Origin: an uncultured Lachnospiraceae bacterium
Lineage (GTDB): Bacteria > Bacillota > Clostridia > Lachnospirales > Lachnospiraceae
DNA: 5,838 nucleotides
Direction of reading: 5' to 3'
NCBI GenBank assembly: GCA_945836565.1
Contig: CAMALN010000119.1
Span: 1 to 5,838, forward strand
Both the position numbers and the translations under genes were made by a program. Position 1 is the first letter of the stretch; every line of letters begins with the position of its first letter. Shown here piece after piece: positions 1 to 5,752 of the stretch. The notes beneath the pieces are model-generated. The model searched no databases and was not told the origin of the DNA. It worked only from the letters and a program-made list of their open reading frames with translations.

Positions 1-89
1 TGGCAGAGAATCAGATTAAGTATCAGGCTCTTATTGATTTGATGAATCAGGAATTCGGAAGATATAAGACTGTACTTGGAAATAACTAA
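1..89 (+). CDS. flgB: Flagellar proximal rod protein FlgB, C-terminal fragment
   Basis: This is the last 28 codons of a gene whose start lies upstream of the window. The frame begins at base 3 and ends at TAA 87-89. The peptide starts AENQIKYQALIDLMNQEF and ends in KTVLGNN. This matches the amphipathic C-terminal helix of FlgB, where 'EN..YQALI..L...F..L' is the usual pattern. FlgB is one of the first axial proteins exported. It builds the proximal rod in the periplasm or cell-wall zone, with both terminal helices packing in the rod core. It lies 27 bases before flgC, the normal partner order. The fragment is too short for the sequence alone to exclude another rod protein, but the flgC-fliE context makes FlgB by far the likeliest. 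Confidence 0.85.
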   Translation, partial: AENQIKYQALIDLMNQEFGRYKTVLGNN

Positions 90-104
90 GGGAGAGCGCT
101 TGGA

Positions 105-110
105 AAGGAG
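105..110 (+). promoter_or_regulatory. Ribosome binding site of flgC
   Basis: AAGGAG lies six bases upstream of the ATG at 117. It fixes that ATG as the flgC start. The 27-base flgB-flgC gap shows no promoter or terminator, so the two genes are probably on one transcript. Confidence 0.85.
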
Positions 111-116
111 TAGCTT

Positions 117-557
117 ATGGGAGTTTTTTCGGCTATGAATGTTGCTGCAACAGGTATGACGGCACAACAGATAAGAATGGACGTTATTGCAGAGAATATA
201 GCGAATGCATCAACAACGAGAACAGAGGATGGTACTGCTTATAGGAGAAAGACCGTGGTCTTTGAGGAAAAGGGTACAACCTCATTTGACAATATCTTAA
301 ACGGATACATGAATCAGTATAAACCGAATGGAGTCAAGATGACGAGAATAGTTGAGGACCCATCGGAGCTTAGACTGGTATATGAACCGGACAACCCTGA
401 TGCAAATGAGGATGGTTACGTAGAGTATCCGAATGTTGATACTGTTACAGAGATGACAAACCTTATTGATTCAAGCAGGTCTTATGAGGCAGCTGTCACA
501 TCATTTGATGCTGCCAAGGCGATTGCGATGAAGGGTCTGGAGCTATTTAAGGGATAA
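117..557 (+). CDS. flgC: Flagellar proximal rod protein FlgC
   Basis: This 146-residue protein is within the normal FlgC size range (about 130-150). FlgC is exported without a cleaved signal peptide and polymerises with FlgB to form the proximal rod between the MS ring and the distal rod. The N-terminal rod-core helix is clear: a Gly-Met-Thr-Ala turn near residues 13-16, then the hallmark AENIANASTTRT at 25-36. Next comes GTAYRRK at 39-45, matching the family 'G.PYRRK' element. The C-terminal helix carries the other family signature, SSRSYEAAV at 119-127, and ends in a short Leu-rich tail. The middle part (about 50-105) is the variable surface domain. The ATG at 117 has a strong ribosome binding site. 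The stop codon overlaps the fliE ribosome binding site, suggesting coupled translation. Nothing in the gene looks damaged. Confidence 0.96.
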   Translation: MGVFSAMNVAATGMTAQQIRMDVIAENIANASTTRTEDGTAYRRKTVVFEEKGTTSFDNILNGYMNQYKPNGVKMTRIVEDPSELRLVYEPDNPDANEDGYVEYPNVDTVTEMTNLIDSSRSYEAAVTSFDAAKAIAMKGLELFKG

Positions 558-561
558 GGAG
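556..561 (+). promoter_or_regulatory. Ribosome binding site of fliE, overlapping the flgC stop
   Basis: AAGGAG uses the last two bases of the flgC TAA stop (555-557) and lies ten bases before the fliE ATG at 572. A ribosome ending on flgC therefore covers the fliE site, a usual arrangement for translational coupling. Confidence 0.75.
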
Positions 562-571
562 ATAACGGATT

Positions 572-910
572 ATGGCTATAACACCGGTTCAGCTTTCGGC
601 AGATGATTTCGCTGCTATTGGAAATGTATACAACAGTGGAATCACGAGAGCAAACGAGGAAATTGATAAAACAAAGGGTGCCAATGCATTTGATTCTATA
701 TTGAATGCGGCAGTAAATATGTATAAGGAAGCAGATGAGCTTCAGAAAAAGGCTGAGGAGACTGAAATCAGCTTTGCGCTTGGTTATACAGACAGTATAC
801 ATGACCTTGCGGTAGCACAGCAGAAGGCTAATATTTCGCTACAGTACACCACAAAGATTACTAATTCTGTGGTTTCCGCATATAAGGAGCTTATGAATAT
901 GCAGCTGTAA
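572..910 (+). CDS. fliE: Flagellar hook-basal body complex protein FliE
   Basis: This 112-residue protein has the normal FliE length (about 100-110). FliE is the adaptor between the MS ring (FliF) and the first rod subunits, and it must be exported before the rod can be built. The first 35 residues are variable. The core starts with NAFDSILNAAVN at 38-49, the family 'F...L..A...VN' pattern. The C-terminal half holds the recognised FliE signature: SIHDLAVAQQKANISLQ at 75-91, then a helix ending AYKELMNMQL at 103-112, which corresponds to the usual 'AY.EI..M.' end. The protein is helical throughout, with no membrane segment. It sits 14 bases after flgC and 53 bases before fliF, the conserved flgB-flgC-fliE-fliF order. 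The start is supported by an AAGGAG site. Confidence 0.96.
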   Translation: MAITPVQLSADDFAAIGNVYNSGITRANEEIDKTKGANAFDSILNAAVNMYKEADELQKKAEETEISFALGYTDSIHDLAVAQQKANISLQYTTKITNSVVSAYKELMNMQL

Positions 911-950
911 AGCCTGTTTAATATACTTAAGGGAAAGGTCTCGTCGGGAT

Positions 951-955
951 AAGGA
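951..955 (+). promoter_or_regulatory. Ribosome binding site of fliF
   Basis: AAGGA lies eight bases before the fliF ATG at 964. The rest of the 53-base fliE-fliF gap (911-963) contains a second purine run (AAGGGAAAGG at 929-938), too far away to serve this start. I see no convincing promoter or terminator in the gap. Confidence 0.7.
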
Positions 956-963
956 TATAAAAA

Positions 964-2565
964 ATGAGAGATTGGTTCAGACAATTACCTGAAAGATTTT
1001 TGGAATTTTGGAAAAAATATACAGCCAGACAAAAAGCATTGTTTTTTTCTGTAGTGGGTGCGGTTCTTATCACACTCATTCTTTTGGTTGTCGTACTAAA
1101 CAAATCAACATATGTTACATTGAATACCTTTGACAGTACGGCGGCTTGTGCTGTAGCAGCAAATCTTTTGGAGGAAAACGGTCTCGATATCAAGGTTAGT
1201 AATGATGCACTTACCATAAAGGTCTCAGAAAAAGAGATATCAAAGGCAAGGCTTCTTCTCGGACAGAACGGAATTACAACCACAGTAAATGATACTGATT
1301 ACGACTGGCTTTTTAACAATGGCTTTAACACCACGGATTCGGAGAAAAAGCTTAAGGCCAAGATTAATCTTCAGTCGAGAATGGCTCTTGATATATCGAA
1401 TATTACAGGTGTAACAAAGGCATCTGTTACTATTGATATACCGGATAATACCAACAGCATATATTCAAAGGAAGAGAATGCCACTGTAAGCATTATGCTT
1501 AACGTGACAAATGATTTTGACAAGGATAGTACAAAGGGTATAGCGGAGTATGCCCGCGGATGCGTTGGAAATGCTGACACAGATAATATTACGATAATTG
1601 ATAATCATGGAAATCTTTTGTTCTCAGGTAAGAATTCGGCCAATGTGGCAAGCAATACACTAATGATTGAGCAACAGGTTGAGGAATATTTCAACAGCAA
1701 GCTCTGGAATCTTATGGTTAATTCGGGGGTGTATGATGAGGTTTCGGTTTCGTCTAATCTTGCTGTAAACATTTCTGAGAGTCAGATAAAGAATGTAGAA
1801 TATTATTCCAATGATACCGATGATACCGGCCCAAAGAATTCATATTATTATTATGCAGCAAAGAATACCGACGGAACAGGCGGAGTTGTTGGAACTGATG
1901 CTAACGGAGAAGAGATAACAGATTATAATCTGTTAGACACAGCCACAGGTGAGAGTACTCTTAATCTTATAAAGGAAACCTATGATACAAGCTATACTGA
2001 AACTATTAAGGTAGAGCCTGTTGGTGAGGTTGATATGACTAAATCCAGCATGGCATTGTTCCTTACAAAGTATCAGATATATAATGAAGAGGATTTGAAA
2101 AAAAACGGTGCTCTTGATGGAACTACCTTTGCGGAGTATGAGGCTTCTCATTCGGAGGTTGCGGAAAATATTAATCCTACTGAGCTTGTTGCCATGCTTT
2201 CAAAGGCAACAGGTATCAAGGAGGCATCTATATACGTTGTAGAAAGAACAGTACCGTTGTTCTATCCGGCAGAAGAAAAAAACGTACCGGTACAGAGCAT
2301 ATTATCTATAGTGCTTGCAGTACTTATTGTGGCACTTTTACTTTTTGTGGTATTCAAGGGCATGAAGCCGGAGGAACAGGTAGAGGTAGAACCGGAGCTT
2401 TCTGTGGAAGCCCTGCTTGCAACTACTAAGGAAAATCAGACCTTGGATGATATTGAATTTAGTGATAAATCGGCTACAAGAATGCAGATTGAGAAGTTTG
2501 TGGATGAGAATCCTGAGGCTGTCGCTGCATTGCTTAGAAACTGGTTGAATGAGGATTGGGAGTGA
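964..2565 (+). CDS. fliF: Flagellar MS-ring protein FliF
   Basis: This 533-residue protein matches the usual FliF size (about 500-570). It forms the multi-subunit MS ring in the cytoplasmic membrane, the base on which rotor, rod and export gate assemble. It has two clear membrane segments, at residues about 25-45 and 445-464. Between them lie the extracytoplasmic ring-building domains. The first contains LEENGLDIKV and a 'KARLLLGQNGI' element like the family's 'aR..LA..GLP'. The second contains VTKASVTIDIPD, equivalent to the family 'V..ARV.L..P'. A third, FliF-type region is low-complexity around residues 280-320 and includes a YYYY run at 294-297. After the second membrane segment, the cytoplasmic tail ends in a helix (about 505-533) with the 'A..L..WL.E' pattern that binds FliG, so the tail is intact. 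The periplasmic sequence is rather divergent, but architecture and neighbours leave little doubt. The downstream fliG starts six bases after the stop, and its ribosome binding site lies in the fliF end. Confidence 0.96.
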   Translation: MRDWFRQLPERFLEFWKKYTARQKALFFSVVGAVLITLILLVVVLNKSTYVTLNTFDSTAACAVAANLLEENGLDIKVSNDALTIKVSEKEISKARLLLGQNGITTTVNDTDYDWLFNNGFNTTDSEKKLKAKINLQSRMALDISNITGVTKASVTIDIPDNTNSIYSKEENATVSIMLNVTNDFDKDSTKGIAEYARGCVGNADTDNITIIDNHGNLLFSGKNSANVASNTLMIEQQVEEYFNSKLWNLMVNSGVYDEVSVSSNLAVNISESQIKNVEYYSNDTDDTGPKNSYYYYAAKNTDGTGGVVGTDANGEEITDYNLLDTATGESTLNLIKETYDTSYTETIKVEPVGEVDMTKSSMALFLTKYQIYNEEDLKKNGALDGTTFAEYEASHSEVAENINPTELVAMLSKATGIKEASIYVVERTVPLFYPAEEKNVPVQSILSIVLAVLIVALLLFVVFKGMKPEEQVEVEPELSVEALLATTKENQTLDDIEFSDKSATRMQIEKFVDENPEAVAALLRNWLNEDWE

Positions 2566-2571
2566 TTTTAG

Positions 2572-3588
2572 ATGGCAGCAGATAAAAAAGAACAGATATC
2601 AGGAATAGAGAAGGCTGCAATTTTGCTCATCGCTCTTGGTCCGGAACGTTCGGCACAGGTATTTAAGCATTTAAAGGATGATGAGATAGAGCAGCTTACT
2701 CTCGAGATAGCAAACACCAGAAGTGTTCCTTCTGATCTCAGAGATTATGTATTGGATGAGTTCTATGAGATATGCCTTGCTCAGCAGTATATTGCAGAGG
2801 GTGGTATAGCATATGCTAAGGAGCTTCTGGATAAGGCGCTTGGAGAGGATAGAGCAAGGGATGTTATCGGTCGTCTTACCGCTTCGCTTCAGGTTCGTCC
2901 GTTTGAGTTTGTAAGAAAAGCTGACCCTACTCAGCTTTTGAACTTTATACAGGATGAGCATCCTCAGACTATAGCACTTATTCTTGCTTACCTGCCTGCT
3001 TCACAGGCAGCAGCTGTCGTTAAGGCACTCGAGCCTGAGAAACAGGCTGATGTTGCCAAGAGAATTGCGATGATGGACAGAACAAGTCCGGATATGATAA
3101 AGGAAGTAGAAAAGGTATTGGAGAAGAAGCTTGCTACACTTGTAAACCAGGATTACACAAGTGTAGGTGGTGTGGATTCTATCGTAAACATCCTCAACAC
3201 TGTAGACAGAAGCACAGAGAAGCATATTATGGAGACCTTGGAGATAGAAGAGCCGGAGTTGGCAGACGATATCAGAAGAAAGATGTTTGTATTCGAGGAT
3301 ATTCTTTTGCTTGATAACAGATCTATCCAGACAGTGCTCAGAGAGGTTGATAACAACGAGCTTGCAATCGCACTTAAGAATGCAAATGAAGATGTGCAGA
3401 AGCTTATATTTGATAACCTTTCATCACGTCTTGCTTCAATGATAAAGGAAGATATGGAATTTATGGGACCTGTTAAGCTCAAAGATGTTGAAGAGGCTCA
3501 GCAGAAGATTGTTAATATCATTAGAAGACTTGAGGATTCGGGAGAAATTATCATCTCGCGTGGCGGAGGTGACGATATAGTTGTCTAA
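2572..3588 (+). CDS. fliG: Flagellar motor switch protein FliG
   Basis: This 338-residue protein is the standard FliG length. FliG forms the upper C-ring on the cytoplasmic face of FliF and carries the residues that interact electrostatically with the MotA stator. It also transmits CheY-dependent switching from FliM. Domains in order are: an N-terminal FliF-binding domain (about 1-105) and a middle armadillo domain with the EHPQ motif at 129-132 (FliM contact). A Gly-Gly hinge follows at 199-200, and then a C-terminal domain opening with MFVF at 238-241. The torque helix runs from about 248 to 303. Aligned by eye with Escherichia coli, the key charges correspond to K269, R286, E293 and D294, while the last Arg position is Met298. 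This pattern resembles other Gram-positive and Thermotoga-type FliG proteins as I recall them. The ATG follows GGGAG (2558-2562), which overlaps the fliF stop region. The last codons overlap the start of fliH and supply its ribosome binding site. Confidence 0.98.
   Translation: MAADKKEQISGIEKAAILLIALGPERSAQVFKHLKDDEIEQLTLEIANTRSVPSDLRDYVLDEFYEICLAQQYIAEGGIAYAKELLDKALGEDRARDVIGRLTASLQVRPFEFVRKADPTQLLNFIQDEHPQTIALILAYLPASQAAAVVKALEPEKQADVAKRIAMMDRTSPDMIKEVEKVLEKKLATLVNQDYTSVGGVDSIVNILNTVDRSTEKHIMETLEIEEPELADDIRRKMFVFEDILLLDNRSIQTVLREVDNNELAIALKNANEDVQKLIFDNLSSRLASMIKEDMEFMGPVKLKDVEEAQQKIVNIIRRLEDSGEIIISRGGGDDIVV
2992..3010 (+). repeat. Perfect inverted repeat (hairpin) inside fliG
   Basis: CTGCCTG (2992-2998) and CAGGCAG (3004-3010) are exact reverse complements separated by five bases. 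In the mRNA this gives a 7-bp stem with five G-C pairs. It lies in the middle-domain coding region, just after the EHPQ motif (YLPASQA). No U-tract follows, so it is not a terminator. It may simply result from Leu-Pro-Ala and Gln-Ala codon choice. Confidence 0.55.
3565..3572 (+). promoter_or_regulatory. Strong Shine-Dalgarno for fliH inside fliG
   Basis: GGAGGTGA is a full eight-base match to the anti-Shine-Dalgarno end of 16S rRNA. It sits eight bases before the TTG at 3581. It decides the fliH start. It also encodes the Gly-Gly-Asp portion of the FliG tail, so the fliG 3' end does double duty. Confidence 0.85.
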
Positions 3589-4390
3589 TCTTTTGAAGAG
3601 TGGATTTGTTCCTTTTAGTGCACAGAAAAATAATACTGAACCTATTATTCTTGATATGAACGAAAGGGCTGCACGTAAGGAAAAGGAATATAAAGTGATT
3701 CGTTCTGTGGATGAAAAGAGTGCCGCTGACGAGCTTGCTGCTACAGAATATACAAATGAAGATTCTATGAATGAGGCCGTTTTGTCAGATGCTTTATATA
3801 AGGCTAAGGAGCTTAGAGAGGATGCTACTGCAAAGGCACTTAAAATTATAGCTGATGCAAACGAAGAGGCAGTAATGCTTCGTGAACAGGCAAAGGAAGA
3901 GGGCTACAACGAAGGTCTGTCTGAAGGAAATATGGAGGCTATGAGAAGAGCTGATGAATACCTTCAGAAGATGAATCAGGAGCAGGAATCGATTATATCG
4001 GATATGAGACAGGGACTGGAGGCTGAATTCGATGAAAAGGAAAGAGCTCTTGTCGACATTACTGCACGAATAATTGAAAAATTAACAGGAATACTTGTGG
4101 ATGACTTTAGACCTGTTATGATGCATATGATAAATAATGCCTTGTCAAATGAAGATAATTCAAAGAAATATATTATACGCGTGGGGAGTAAAAATTATAG
4201 CTATATAAATGATAATATAGATATGATTGCCGGCTCAGGAAACCCAAATATAAGCATAGAGATTTTTGAAGATATGAAGCTTGATGGAAGACAGTGCATC
4301 ATAGAGACGGATAATGGTATAATAGATTTGTCTATGGATGTACAGGTAAGGAATCTGATAACGGCGATGAAGCTTCTGTCAGAGGAATAA
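3581..4390 (+). CDS. fliH: Flagellar export ATPase regulator FliH
   Basis: This 269-residue protein is somewhat longer than typical FliH (about 210-250). FliH dimers bind the N-terminus of the FliI ATPase, restrain its activity, and tether it to the C-ring and export gate. The N-terminus (SNLLKSGFVPF) is a short tail expected to contact the rotor. It is followed by a charged, probably disordered stretch (about 20-65). A long coiled coil (about 70-160) contains the FliH-type glycine repeat G108-xxx-G112-xxx-G116. The C-terminal domain ends with a conserved-looking DGRQCIIETDNGIIDLSMDVQ element, like the family 'GG..IET..G.ID.S...Q'. Translation starts at TTG 3581, overlapping fliG by eight bases. 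An almost ideal ribosome binding site supports this start. The next ATG (3656) has no comparable site and would remove the conserved tail. Function rests on weak family similarity plus firm position between fliG and fliI. Confidence 0.92.
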   Translation: MSNLLKSGFVPFSAQKNNTEPIILDMNERAARKEKEYKVIRSVDEKSAADELAATEYTNEDSMNEAVLSDALYKAKELREDATAKALKIIADANEEAVMLREQAKEEGYNEGLSEGNMEAMRRADEYLQKMNQEQESIISDMRQGLEAEFDEKERALVDITARIIEKLTGILVDDFRPVMMHMINNALSNEDNSKKYIIRVGSKNYSYINDNIDMIAGSGNPNISIEIFEDMKLDGRQCIIETDNGIIDLSMDVQVRNLITAMKLLSEE

Positions 4391-4394
4391 AGTT

Positions 4395-4420
4395 AAAAGT
4401 CTGCTTTGGCAGGCTTTTTT
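4395..4420 (+). terminator. Terminator-like hairpin with U-tract between fliH and fliI
   Basis: AGTCTGC (4398-4404) pairs with GCAGGCT (4409-4415) around a TTTG loop. The 7-bp stem includes one G-U wobble, and three further A-U pairs can extend it to 4395-4418. Six T residues (4415-4420) follow directly, as in a Rho-independent terminator. It lies in the 51-base gap after the fliH stop and before the fliI ribosome binding site. The core stem is short, so I infer a partial terminator, attenuator or mRNA 3'-end stabiliser rather than a full operon end. The downstream genes have no visible promoter of their own. Confidence 0.55.
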
Positions 4421-4429
4421 AATAAATGT

Positions 4430-4437
4430 GAGGATGA
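4430..4437 (+). promoter_or_regulatory. Ribosome binding site of fliI, deciding the start
   Basis: GAGGATGA places its GAGG core eight bases before the ATG at 4442. An in-frame TTG further upstream at 4406 has no such site and falls within the loop of the terminator-like hairpin. The ATG is therefore the probable start. Confidence 0.8.
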
Positions 4438-4441
4438 CAGT

Positions 4442-5752
4442 ATGGGAAAGCTTAATGTGGATAAATTTAATATACTGCTTGATAAGAACTATGCTGTTCA
4501 TTACGGAAAGGTTAGCAAAATAGTTGGTCTTACTGTAGAGTCGGTGGGACCGCCGTGCAGACTGAATGACCTATGTGAGATTGTGTCGAAGGATAAAACA
4601 ACAGTTGTAAGAGCCTCTGTTGTTGGCTTTAAGGACAATAAGGTGTTGCTCATGCCCTATGATTCTGTGGATGGAATCGGATTGGGTGCCACAGTGAAAA
4701 ATACAGGAGAGGTACTTAGAGTCAAGGTGGGCAATAAATTGCTTGGAAGGGTTTTGGATGGACTCGGAAGACCTATAGATGACATAGATTCGTTGGAATA
4801 TGAGGACGAATATCCTATAGATGAACAACCACCGGATCCTCTTAAGAGAAAGCTGATTGATGAGGTGCTGCCTCTCGGAGTGAAGGCTGTAGACGGATTG
4901 CTTACTATAGGAAAGGGGCAGAGAATAGGTATATTTGCGGGTAGTGGTGTAGGCAAGAGTACACTATTGGGTATGTTTGCCAGAAACACCAAGGCAGATA
5001 TAAATGTCATTGCTCTTATCGGAGAGCGAGGAAGAGAGGTACGTGAATTCATAGAAAGAGACCTTGGCGAAGAGGGCATGAAGAGGTCTGTCGTTGTTGT
5101 GGCAACCTCTGATAAACCGGCTCTTATAAGAAATAAGGCTGCAAAGACTGCAACGGCCATTGCGGAATATTTCAGAGATCAGGGCAAGGATGTGCTTCTT
5201 ATGATGGATTCACTTACACGTTTTTCGCAGGCGCAGAGAGAAATAGGACTTGCTTCCGGTGAGCCACCGGTTACAAGAGGTTATCCACCTTCTGTGTATT
5301 CGGAGCTGCCAAAGGTTCTTGAGAGAGCAGGAAATACCTATAAGGGCTCCATAACAGGTCTGTACACCGTACTTGTTGACGGCGATGATTTTAATGAGCC
5401 GATAACGGATACTGCAAGAGGTATTCTGGATGGACATATTGTGCTGTCAAGAAAGCTGGGGCATAAGAATCATTATCCCGCCATAGATATCCTTGCCAGC
5501 ATATCGAGATGTATGAGTGCCATAGCTACAAAAGAGCACAAGGGCTATGCAGGAAAGCTTAAGAATGTTATGGCGACCTATAACGATGCAGAGGATTTGA
5601 TAAATATAGGTGCATACCGCTCGGGCTCTAATCCTGAGATAGATTATGCTATAACCAAGATTGATAAGATAAATTCATTTTTGTGTCAGGATGTAGACAG
5701 CAAATATTTGTTTGATGATGAGATAAAGCTTTTGGGAGAAATATTTGAGTAA
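4442..5752 (+). CDS. fliI: Flagellum-specific ATPase FliI
   Basis: With the start at ATG 4442 this is 436 residues, the normal FliI length (about 430-457). FliI is the hexameric ATPase of the flagellar type III export apparatus. It is related to F1-ATPase beta and hydrolyses ATP at the gate with FliH and FliJ. The N-terminal beta-barrel-like domain covers about 1-90. The catalytic domain shows Walker A GSGVGKST at 167-174 (K172), the catalytic-glutamate motif GERGREV at 194-200 (E195), and Walker B VLLMMD at 251-256 (D256). The FliI/type III signature EPPVTRGYPPS is at 274-284, and PAIDILASISR at 346-356 ends in the likely arginine finger R356. The C-terminal helical domain (about 360-436) is complete. 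All catalytic residues I can check are present, so it should be active. The upstream in-frame TTG at 4406 would add 12 residues but lacks a ribosome binding site. The stop overlaps the fliJ start. Confidence 0.97.
   Translation: MGKLNVDKFNILLDKNYAVHYGKVSKIVGLTVESVGPPCRLNDLCEIVSKDKTTVVRASVVGFKDNKVLLMPYDSVDGIGLGATVKNTGEVLRVKVGNKLLGRVLDGLGRPIDDIDSLEYEDEYPIDEQPPDPLKRKLIDEVLPLGVKAVDGLLTIGKGQRIGIFAGSGVGKSTLLGMFARNTKADINVIALIGERGREVREFIERDLGEEGMKRSVVVVATSDKPALIRNKAAKTATAIAEYFRDQGKDVLLMMDSLTRFSQAQREIGLASGEPPVTRGYPPSVYSELPKVLERAGNTYKGSITGLYTVLVDGDDFNEPITDTARGILDGHIVLSRKLGHKNHYPAIDILASISRCMSAIATKEHKGYAGKLKNVMATYNDAEDLINIGAYRSGSNPEIDYAITKIDKINSFLCQDVDSKYLFDDEIKLLGEIFE

Noticed and set aside
482..802. 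Minus-strand open frame of about 106 codons across the flgC end and fliE.
   Set aside because: It crosses two well-identified genes on the other strand. The sequence is Cys/Ile/Ser-rich without recognisable domains, consistent with a shadow.
911..963. Possible promoter in the fliE-fliF gap (TATACT at 922-927 resembles a -10 box).
   Set aside because: No matching -35 box lies 16-18 bases upstream, there is no TG extension, and no SigD-type GCCGATAT element. A chance match in AT-rich sequence is more likely.
2644..2651. GAACGTTC palindrome near the fliG start as an operator.
   Set aside because: It is a short 8-base palindrome within coding sequence, not near any promoter, and without a second copy in the window.
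4406..4441. TTG at 4406 as the fliI start, adding 12 residues.
   Set aside because: There is no Shine-Dalgarno, it lies in a hairpin loop, and the added residues do not resemble FliI. The ATG at 4442 has a good site and gives the usual length.
4657..5160. A 167-codon open frame on the minus strand opposite fliI.
   Set aside because: It lies entirely within the strongly conserved fliI catalytic region. Its translation is Ser/Pro/Leu-rich like a typical antisense shadow, with no known motif and no independent context.
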